In this document: one piece after another, positions 1-5,182 of the stretch
Position numbering within the stretch: position 1 is the stretch's first letter
How the letters are laid out: each line of letters begins with the position of its first letter
Source of the DNA: Alistipes sp. UBA943
Lineage (GTDB): Bacteria > Bacteroidota > Bacteroidia > Bacteroidales > Rikenellaceae
NCBI GenBank assembly: GCA_002293345.1
Contig: DBDB01000093.1
Location: 1 to 6,957 of the forward strand
DNA: 6,957 nt
Direction of reading: 5' to 3'
The notes under the pieces: generated by a model
Databases searched by the model: none
What the model was told of the DNA's origin: nothing
What the model saw: the letters and a program-made list of their open reading frames with translations, nothing else
Translations under genes and position numbers: made by a program

Positions 1-2
1 CA

Positions 3-1031
3 TGGGGACAACGCATAGATTTGATCCCAGCGATAGATTTCGCGACGCGTTTCGACAACCGCGAATGGGCTGAGAACCGCATAAAGGATGACTCCCACAC
101 GTGGTTCGGCATGCGTGTTACGCCCTACGTGGGGTTACAGTGGGACAAACGCAACACTTTTGTGTTTGGTGCGGATATGTTTCGCTATTTCGGCGATCCG
201 TCGACAAAATTCATGACTAAGATCCGCCCGGTGGCATTCTATCAGTTCGAGACGGACCACGTCCGTACGCGTGCAGGTAGGTTCCACCGTTCGAGCGTGC
301 TGATGGGACGCTGGGGCGACGCATTTTGCGACCCTGCCACCTCGTTTTACGAGAACCAGGTACAGGGATTCTCGGGACAGTACTTTTCGGATCACGGTTT
401 TGCGGAATTGGCCCTCAACTGGACGGGACTCCAGACGCCCGAAAACCGCGAACGGTTCAGGCTTTACCTGGCTGGCGAGTATCGTCTTCCGCTTTCGGAC
501 GCGGGCACCGGCATGTTCTATGTTGGCGCGACGAACACGCTGTATCACTATGCCAAGACATCGGCACCGGTCGATGGCGAGGCTATTGTGGATTATATGT
601 TGGTGAACCCCTATGTGGGCGTTTGGGGCGAGTGGAACGCGTGGCGCGTGGAGGCAACGTTGGGATGGCTACAGACGATCCAGCGCGACCGCAATTTTGA
701 GAATTGGGACACCCCCGGCGGCGGACAACTGACGCTGAAAGGGTCTTGGAAGGGTCTTTCGTTGGAGAATATGCTCTATGGCGGCCAGGGCCTGATGCCC
801 TATTGGGACACCCATGGCCACGCCGTTTACTCGGGCTCAACGATGTACAGCGGCGATCTTTACAACCGCACGACACTGGCCTACGACCGTTCGTTTTTCA
901 AGAAGACGTTGACCGTTGGAGCGGGCTTGGCATTTCATTACGACGGCGTCGGGTTGGGCTTACAGCAGGTGATCCGCGTGGCGGTAAACTTCCAGAAACC
1001 GATACATTTGAACCCTAAAAAAAGCCAATAG
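3..1031 (+). CDS. Outer-membrane beta-barrel protein, 5' truncated by the window edge
   Basis: The frame is open to the left edge of the window, so the true start and any signal peptide lie outside; the TTG at 21 is probably an internal leucine codon (visible residues WGQRIDLIPAIDF). About 342 residues are visible. They show the alternating aromatic/polar pattern of membrane beta-strands (for example VTPYVGLQWD, VNPYVGVWGEW, LTVGAGLAFHYDG) and a near-terminal strand, VIRVAVNFQK, followed by a short polar tail. There is one Cys, no nucleotide-binding motif and no plug-domain signature, so this is not an obvious TonB-dependent receptor. It is likely a small porin-like or uncharacterised outer-membrane protein of the Bacteroidota. 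The stop lies 2 bp before the CD225-family gene, which suggests co-transcription. The barrel assignment comes from strand patterning, not from recognising a named family; substrate and role are unknown. Confidence 0.7.
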   Translation, partial: WGQRIDLIPAIDFATRFDNREWAENRIKDDSHTWFGMRVTPYVGLQWDKRNTFVFGADMFRYFGDPSTKFMTKIRPVAFYQFETDHVRTRAGRFHRSSVLMGRWGDAFCDPATSFYENQVQGFSGQYFSDHGFAELALNWTGLQTPENRERFRLYLAGEYRLPLSDAGTGMFYVGATNTLYHYAKTSAPVDGEAIVDYMLVNPYVGVWGEWNAWRVEATLGWLQTIQRDRNFENWDTPGGGQLTLKGSWKGLSLENMLYGGQGLMPYWDTHGHAVYSGSTMYSGDLYNRTTLAYDRSFFKKTLTVGAGLAFHYDGVGLGLQQVIRVAVNFQKPIHLNPKKSQ

Positions 1032-1033
1032 TT

Positions 1034-1378
1034 ATGGAAACGACACAGGAAACTACACAAACCACGACACACACAACCCCGATTCGTCCCGAGAGTTACT
1101 TGGTCTGGGCGATTTTATCGACCATTTTTTGCTGCATTCCGTTCGGCATCGTGTCGATCGTCTACGCGGCCCAGGTGGACGGTCTCTGGAACTCGGGTGA
1201 CCACGAGGGAGCGCGTCGCGCGGCACGCAATGCGCGCACATGGTTCTGGTGGGCCTTCGGCACGGGAATCTTTAGCGTGATCGTCTACACGGTACTTTTC
1301 GCACTGGGCGTGTTGGCACTCGGAGTTGCGGGTGCGGCTGCGGGCATGGGTGCGGGCATGAACGCGATAACGTACTGA
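1034..1378 (+). CDS. CD225/dispanin family membrane protein
   Basis: This 114-residue protein has the two-helix dispanin (CD225, interferon-induced transmembrane-like) layout. A Thr/Gln-rich polar N-terminus (residues 1-20) is followed by a first hydrophobic segment at about 22-46 with the family signature CCIPFGIVSIVYAAQVD (33-49). A short conserved loop follows, with a GD..GA...A..A pattern (55-67), then a second membrane helix at about 70-97. The C-terminus is a Gly/Ala-rich hydrophobic tail. Bacterial members are inner-membrane proteins of unknown function; nothing here indicates antiviral activity like that of vertebrate IFITMs. The ATG at 1034 is 2 bp after the upstream stop, and the TGA overlaps the ATG of the DUF2752 gene by one base, so the three genes are probably translationally coupled. 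The family call is firm; the function is unknown. Confidence 0.9.
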   Translation: METTQETTQTTTHTTPIRPESYLVWAILSTIFCCIPFGIVSIVYAAQVDGLWNSGDHEGARRAARNARTWFWWAFGTGIFSVIVYTVLFALGVLALGVAGAAAGMGAGMNAITY

Positions 1379-1755
1379 TGCATCGGAGTGTAATTTTTGC
1401 GGCGGCCGTGGTGTTAATTGTCACGGCAGCCGTTTTTCTGTTTCACGTCGACCCGGAGTCATCGGCATGGGGTTCGTGGATCCCTAAATGCCCCATTTAT
1501 CACCTCACGGGCTACGAGTGTCCGGGCTGCGGCAGCCAGCGTGCGCTGTACCATCTGCTGCACCTCGATTTCAGGACGGCATGGTCGCACAACCCGTTTC
1601 TGTTTATCGCGACACCTTATGCGGCGGCACTGGTGGGCGTGACTGCGGCACCGGACGAAAAGCTATCGGGACTGCGAAGGATTTGTCACAACGCCACGAC
1701 GATCTACCTGTTTCTCGGCGGGGTGGTTGTTTGGTGGATCGTCCGAAATTTGTAG
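1378..1755 (+). CDS. DUF2752 domain membrane protein
   Basis: This 125-residue protein carries the DUF2752 hallmark CPGCGSQRA (residues 48-56), preceded by a further conserved Cys at 38 (KCP.Y..TG.ECPGCG) and followed by the typical HL..RTAW.HNP segment (62-73). Hydrophobic segments at about 5-23, 74-90 and 107-123 indicate an inner-membrane protein. The Cys-x2-Cys plus an upstream Cys could bind a metal or form disulfides, but no activity has been established for this family as far as I know. The ATG at 1378 sits in TGATG, a 1-nt stop/start overlap with the CD225 gene, so coupled translation is likely. From general knowledge, DUF2752 and CD225 genes are often adjacent in Bacteroidota, which suggests a shared membrane function (inference). 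Confidence 0.9.
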   Translation: MHRSVIFAAAVVLIVTAAVFLFHVDPESSAWGSWIPKCPIYHLTGYECPGCGSQRALYHLLHLDFRTAWSHNPFLFIATPYAAALVGVTAAPDEKLSGLRRICHNATTIYLFLGGVVVWWIVRNL

Positions 1756-1764
1756 ATTTTTCAC

Positions 1765-1772
1765 TATCTTCG
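1765..1772 (+). promoter_or_regulatory. Putative -7 promoter element for glnS (TATCTTCG)
   Basis: TATCTTCG matches the Bacteroidota -7 consensus TAnnTTTG at all but one base. It ends 15 nt before the glnS ATG, implying a very short leader of about 10-12 nt. No good TTTG -33 box is seen at the usual 19-21 nt spacing; the TTTG at 1749-1752 is too close. The motif lies just after the stop of the DUF2752 gene, so glnS may have its own promoter while also receiving read-through from the upstream operon. Confidence 0.45.
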
Positions 1773-1787
1773 CGAAAAATAGAACGT

Positions 1788-3497
1788 ATGAACAACCCAC
1801 CGAAATCCCCCGGGGGTGTGCGAGCGGAAGCGAGCGACTTGGGCGGGGGAAAGGCAGTCAATTTTCTCGAAGAACTGATCCAGGAGTATATCGCCGCGGG
1901 CGGCAAGGAGCTCCAGACGCGTTTCCCGCCCGAACCGAACGGGTATCTGCATATCGGTCACGCGAAGAGCATCTGCATCAACTTCGGCCTTGCGAAGAAG
2001 TACGGCGGGTTGTGCAACCTGCGTTTCGATGACACGAACCCCGTGAAAGAGGATGTGGAGTATGTCGATGCGATCAAACGAGATATTCAGTGGTTGGGAT
2101 TCGACTGGGCGGTGGAACGCTATGCGTCGGACTACTTCGAGCAGCTGTACGACTGGGCTGTGGAGCTGATCGAGAAGGGTCTGGCGTATGTGGATGACCA
2201 GACGCAGGATGAGATCCGCACGAACCGCGGCACGGTAACGGTACCCGGCGTGGAGAGCCCGCACCGCGCACGCACCGTTGAAGATAACAAAGTTCTCTTT
2301 GCACGCATGCGTGCCGGCGAGTTCGCCGACGGTGCGCGCGTGCTGCGTGCGAAGATCGACATGAGCCACCCGAACATGCTGATGCGCGACCCGATTTTAT
2401 ACCGAATTTTGCATGCCGATCACCACCGCACGGGTGACAAATGGTGCATCTATCCGATGTACGATTTCGCACACGGGCAGAGCGATTCGATCGAACGTAT
2501 CACGCACTCTATCTGCACGTTGGAGTTCGACGTGCACCGTCCGCTGTACGACTGGTTTATCGAGAAGTTGGAGATTTTCCCGTCGCACCAGTACGAGTTC
2601 GCACGGCTGAATTTGACTTACACGATGATGTCGAAACGCCGGCTGTTGAAGTTGGTCGAGGAGGGTGCGGTGATGGGTTGGGACGACCCGCGCATGCCGA
2701 CGATTTGCGGTCTGCGAAGGAAGGGCTATACCCCCGTCTCGGTACGCAATTTCGCGGAGATGATCGGCGTAGCGAAACGCGACAATACGATCGACCTCGG
2801 GAAGCTGGAATATTGCGTCCGTGAGGATCTGAACAGGGTTGCCGAGCGGCGCATGGCGGTCCTGAACCCGTTGAAGGTGGTCGTCACGAACTATCCGGAA
2901 GGCAAACGGGAGTTATTTCGGGCGGTGAACAACCCCGAGAATCCGGATGTCGGCACCCGCGAGGTGCCATTTACGAGGGAGCTATATATCGAGCGCGAGG
3001 ACTTTATGGAGACCCCCCCGAAGGGATATTACCGATTACAGCCGGGCGGTGAGGTACGGTTGCGTTACGCCTATCTGCTGAAGTGCGAGGAGGTCGTACG
3101 CGACGCGGCGGGCAACGTAACGGAGTTACGTTGTACCATCGATCCGTTTTCGGGCGATGGTTCGTCGTCTGACGGCCGCCGCGTGAAGGGTGTAATTCAC
3201 TGGGTGTCAGTCCCTGACGCCACGCAAGTGGAGGTACGTCTGTTCAATCCGTTGTTCACGAAGGAGGATCCTGACGACTGTGCGGAGGGTGAAACGTGGG
3301 AGACAAATCTCAATCCGGACTCAATGGTAGTCACATCGGCATTTGTCGAACCGTCACTGACACAGGCGGTTACCGGAGTCCCTTATCAATTCGAGCGCGT
3401 GGGATACTTCTGTGCCGACACGGATTCGACTCCGGAACATTTGATCTTCAACCGCACGGTGACCCTGAAAGACTCCTTCACCAAAAAGGTGCAATAA
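1788..3497 (+). CDS. glnS: Glutamine--tRNA ligase (GlnRS)
   Basis: This class I aminoacyl-tRNA synthetase charges tRNA-Gln with glutamine in the cytoplasm. With the ATG at 1788 the protein is 569 residues (the E. coli enzyme is about 554). The catalytic Rossmann domain carries PPEPNGYLHIGHAKS with HIGH at residues 55-58, then RFDDTNPVKEDVEYV. The KMSKS-type loop reads MMSKRR (280-285). By alignment with the E. coli sequence from memory, the glutamine-pocket residues Tyr211, Cys229 and Gln255 are conserved as Y225, C243 and Q268. The C-terminal half is the anticodon-binding beta-barrel region (GVIHWVS, QFERVGYFC, FNRTV). The open frame extends upstream to 1488, but residues before 1788 do not resemble GlnRS and overlap the DUF2752 gene. 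The first 24 or so residues (rich in Pro, Gly, Ala and Ser) have no counterpart in E. coli GlnRS; homology starts near VNFLEELI. No Shine-Dalgarno sequence is seen. Confidence 0.97.
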   Translation: MNNPPKSPGGVRAEASDLGGGKAVNFLEELIQEYIAAGGKELQTRFPPEPNGYLHIGHAKSICINFGLAKKYGGLCNLRFDDTNPVKEDVEYVDAIKRDIQWLGFDWAVERYASDYFEQLYDWAVELIEKGLAYVDDQTQDEIRTNRGTVTVPGVESPHRARTVEDNKVLFARMRAGEFADGARVLRAKIDMSHPNMLMRDPILYRILHADHHRTGDKWCIYPMYDFAHGQSDSIERITHSICTLEFDVHRPLYDWFIEKLEIFPSHQYEFARLNLTYTMMSKRRLLKLVEEGAVMGWDDPRMPTICGLRRKGYTPVSVRNFAEMIGVAKRDNTIDLGKLEYCVREDLNRVAERRMAVLNPLKVVVTNYPEGKRELFRAVNNPENPDVGTREVPFTRELYIEREDFMETPPKGYYRLQPGGEVRLRYAYLLKCEEVVRDAAGNVTELRCTIDPFSGDGSSSDGRRVKGVIHWVSVPDATQVEVRLFNPLFTKEDPDDCAEGETWETNLNPDSMVVTSAFVEPSLTQAVTGVPYQFERVGYFCADTDSTPEHLIFNRTVTLKDSFTKKVQ

Positions 3498-3520
3498 CTT
3501 TCTCTTTTTCAAACCTTTTT
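3483..3520 (+). terminator. Weak terminator-like stem at the glnS 3' end
   Basis: AAAAAGGT (3483-3490, inside the last glnS codons) can pair with ACCTTTTT (3513-3520), and the right arm runs into further T residues. The stem is AT-rich and the loop is long (22 nt), so this is a weak candidate. The hairpin at 3555-3569 followed by a T-run is an alternative end point. Confidence 0.3.
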
Positions 3521-3631
3521 TTACTTCCACTGCCCCTTTTTTTATCAACAATCCATAGGTTTTACCTATCGTTTTTAAAACTTCTATAAGTTTTGCTTAT
3601 AATGTTTCTCTTTTTCTTTAAAACCTTTTTT
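3499..3631. repeat. Direct repeats TTTCTCTTTTTC...AAACCTTTTTT
   Basis: TTTCTCTTTTTC occurs at 3499-3510 and again at 3605-3616. Each copy is followed by AAACCTTTTTT, directly at 3511-3521 in the first copy and after a 4-nt TTTA insertion at 3621-3631 in the second. The 106-bp period contains the two AT-rich hairpins at 3555-3569 and 3585-3601. This could be an old local duplication or the boundary of a repeated element. Confidence 0.5.
3555..3576 (+). terminator. Candidate hairpin plus T-run downstream of glnS
   Basis: ATAGGT (3555-3560) and ACCTAT (3564-3569) form a 6-bp stem with a TTT loop, followed after two bases by TTTTT (3572-3576). The position after glnS suits an intrinsic terminator, but the stem is short and AU-rich. 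Confidence 0.35.
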
Positions 3632-3844
3632 CAGACCGTCGCTTTTTGGTGAAAAGCGACACCAAAAACTTTTGGGAGATACTTGCGTATCTCCACTTCT
3701 TCCGCGCGGACAAACGCTTTCAGATCTTGAAGCACCTTTAAGAAAGATGTTTTTAGGGGTGGGTTTCGCGTAGCGTTTCTGGAACTCATTATACAGCCGA
3801 AAAGTCTGAATGCTAAACGAAAGCGTCGTCCTCACGCAAAGTTT

Positions 3845-3880
3845 CCCCCTTATCAAGGGGGTCCCTCTTGGGAGGGGGTG
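3845..3880. repeat. G/C-rich CCCCCT..AGGGGG repeat-like element
   Basis: CCCCCTT-ATC-AAGGGGG is followed by CCCTC-TTGG-GAGGG and GGTG. The order of blocks (CCCCT, AGGGG, then TTNGGAGGG and TG) also occurs at 6809-6842 in this window, which suggests two diverged members of one dispersed intergenic family. Family membership is inferred from this internal comparison only. Confidence 0.45.
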
Positions 3881-3979
3881 AGAGTGGGACAAAAGCATCG
3901 TTACGATGCCTTTTCTCCGAAAAGAGTCACAGTGGGGGCTTGGGGAAGTAAAAAACAAAAGGTTTTTAAGAAAAAATAT

Positions 3980-3987
3980 TATCTTTG
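3980..3987 (+). promoter_or_regulatory. -7 promoter element for nusB-yajC (TATCTTTG)
   Basis: TATCTTTG is an exact match to the Bacteroidota -7 consensus TAnnTTTG. Only 6 nt separate it from the nusB ATG at 3994. Since transcription normally starts about 4-6 nt after this motif, the predicted mRNA has essentially no 5' leader. No clear TTTG -33 box is present at 19-21 nt upstream (that region reads AAAACAAAAGG). Confidence 0.65.
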
Positions 3988-3993
3988 CAGACT

Positions 3994-4878
3994 ATGATTA
4001 GTCGCCGTCAACTCCGCACGAAAGTCATCCAGGCTCTTTACGCGCATCTTAAGTCCGAAAACGACAACCTGATCGCCTCCGAGAAGGGGTTGATGATGTC
4101 GATCGAGCAGACGTATAAGTTGTATCTTTTTTTGTTGACGTTACCTGTGGCCCTCGCGACCCACGCGGCGCAGCGGCAGGCCATCGCACGCCAAAAGAAA
4201 CTCCCAACACCGGAGGATCTGAATCCGAACACCCGTTTCGTGGACAACACGGCGATCGAGAAACTCACTACGCTGGAGCACACGGATGCGTGGGACGCAT
4301 ATCCCGAGATCGTTAAGTCGCTGTACGGGCAACTCACTGAAACAGAGTACTTTGAGAAATATATGACCGCCCCATCGGTGTCGTTCAAGGACGACGTGGA
4401 GGTGTTGATACACTTTTTCGAGCGCACGGCACAACACAGCGAATCGTTCGACGAGGCGTTGGAGGAGATCTCCACGGGCTGGAGCAGCGACCTCGCGGCG
4501 GCATTGATCATGGTGATCCGCACGTTGCAGTCGCTGAAACCGTCGCAGGAGGTGAAAGTACTGCCGATGTTCAAGTCCGAGGAGGATAGGGCCTTCGCGC
4601 GCACGATTTTCCAAAAAACGCTTGTGAATTACCCCTCGCGGCTTGAACTGATCGAGCAGCACGCGAAAAATTGGGACGTGGAACGTATCGTGTTCATGGA
4701 TTTTTTGATCCTCGCGGTGGCGATCACGGAGCTGTTGGAGTGCCCCGACATTCCGACACGCGTCACGCTGGACGAGTACATTGACTTGTCGAAATATTAC
4801 TCCACCCCGACGTCGCACACGTTCGTGAACGGGGTGTTGGACAAAATAGCTAACTCTTTAAAAATCAATAAATTATGA
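3994..4878 (+). CDS. nusB: Transcription antitermination factor NusB
   Basis: NusB binds boxA RNA with NusE/S10 and supports antitermination, chiefly in rRNA operons. The 294-residue length is about twice that of the E. coli protein but usual for Bacteroidota, which carry an extra N-terminal half. The start MISRRQLRTKVIQALYA matches that family's N-terminus. The canonical NusB fold is in the last third: NWDVERIVFMD (226-236), then AITELL, DIPTRVTLDEYIDLSKYY (252-269), and the diagnostic FVNGVLDKIA (277-286). A TTG at 3985 lies within the promoter motif, so the ATG at 3994 is preferred. The stop overlaps the yajC start by 4 nt (ATGA), indicating translational coupling. Confidence 0.95.
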   Translation: MISRRQLRTKVIQALYAHLKSENDNLIASEKGLMMSIEQTYKLYLFLLTLPVALATHAAQRQAIARQKKLPTPEDLNPNTRFVDNTAIEKLTTLEHTDAWDAYPEIVKSLYGQLTETEYFEKYMTAPSVSFKDDVEVLIHFFERTAQHSESFDEALEEISTGWSSDLAAALIMVIRTLQSLKPSQEVKVLPMFKSEEDRAFARTIFQKTLVNYPSRLELIEQHAKNWDVERIVFMDFLILAVAITELLECPDIPTRVTLDEYIDLSKYYSTPTSHTFVNGVLDKIANSLKINKL

Positions 4879-5180
4879 CAACGTTCTTACAGACACAACC
4901 CGCTGCAGGCGGTGGTTATTCGATGTTCATCATGCTCGGTTTGATGATCCTCGTACTTTGGTTTTTCATGTGGCGTCCCGAGTCGAAACGCCGCAAACAG
5001 ATGGCTGAGTTCCGTGCGGGCCTGAAAAAGGGCGACAAGATCGTCACGGCAGGCGGAATCCACGGCACAGTGAAGGAGATTCACGACACGACACTGTTGA
5101 TCGAGGTGGATAGCAACGTCACGCTTCGTGTGGACAAGACGATGGTGGTTGCCGAGACACAGCCCGCTCCCGCGAAATAA
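4875..5180 (+). CDS. yajC: YajC, Sec translocon accessory subunit
   Basis: This 101-residue single-pass inner-membrane protein of the SecDF-YajC complex assists protein export. A short N-terminus (1-16, QTQPAAGGGYS) precedes a membrane helix at 17-33 (MFIMLGLMILVLWFFMW). The conserved Arg-Pro follows at 34-35, then a basic stretch (SKRRKQMAEF). The cytoplasmic domain carries the family signature GDKIVTAGGIHGTV (53-66) and ends with IEVDSNVTLRVDK and a short PAPAK tail. The ATG at 4875 overlaps the nusB stop, so the two form an operon. In many Bacteroidales, nusB-yajC is followed by a YbbR-like gene and coaE; here a convergent glycosyltransferase begins 2 bp downstream, so that continuation is missing. 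Confidence 0.95.
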   Translation: MTTFLQTQPAAGGGYSMFIMLGLMILVLWFFMWRPESKRRKQMAEFRAGLKKGDKIVTAGGIHGTVKEIHDTTLLIEVDSNVTLRVDKTMVVAETQPAPAK

Positions 5181-5182
5181 CC

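Larger units (their letters stand above)
3498..3979. repeat. Hairpin-rich intergenic island between glnS and nusB
   Basis: I find no credible gene in this 480-base stretch. It holds a series of perfect inverted repeats: ATAGGT/ACCTAT (3555-3560/3564-3569); TATAAG/CTTATA (3585-3590/3596-3601); GTCGCTTTT/AAAAGCGAC (3638-3646/3652-3660); CCAAAA/TTTTGG (3662-3667/3670-3675); GGAGATAC/GTATCTCC (3675-3682/3687-3694); the palindrome TCCGCGCGGA (3701-3710); CCCCCTT/AAGGGGG (3845-3851/3855-3861); CCCTC/GAGGG (3863-3867/3872-3876); GCATCG/CGATGC (3895-3900/3904-3909); and CTTTTC/GAAAAG (3910-3915/3919-3924). Several have 3-5 nt loops. Base composition is locally T- and A-rich, unlike the genes on either side. 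It may be a mosaic of intergenic repeats, a set of terminators and processing sites, or a structured RNA. Confidence 0.6.

Noticed and set aside
1488..1787. Upstream 100-codon extension of the glnS frame
   Set aside because: It overlaps the well-supported DUF2752 gene, does not resemble GlnRS, and the ATG at 1788 follows a plausible promoter.
3584..3958. Minus-strand open frame of 124 codons in the glnS-nusB gap
   Set aside because: Its translation is low-complexity, runs through the hairpins and the CCCCCT/AGGGGG element, and has no domain-like pattern; more likely non-coding.
3498..3993. CRISPR array or integron attC array in the hairpin island
   Set aside because: The stems differ in sequence and spacing, there are no repeated units with spacers, and there is no cas or integrase gene nearby.
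4286..4300. ATGCGT/ACGCAT hairpin within nusB
   Set aside because: A single 6-bp stem inside a gene is expected by chance in a window this size.
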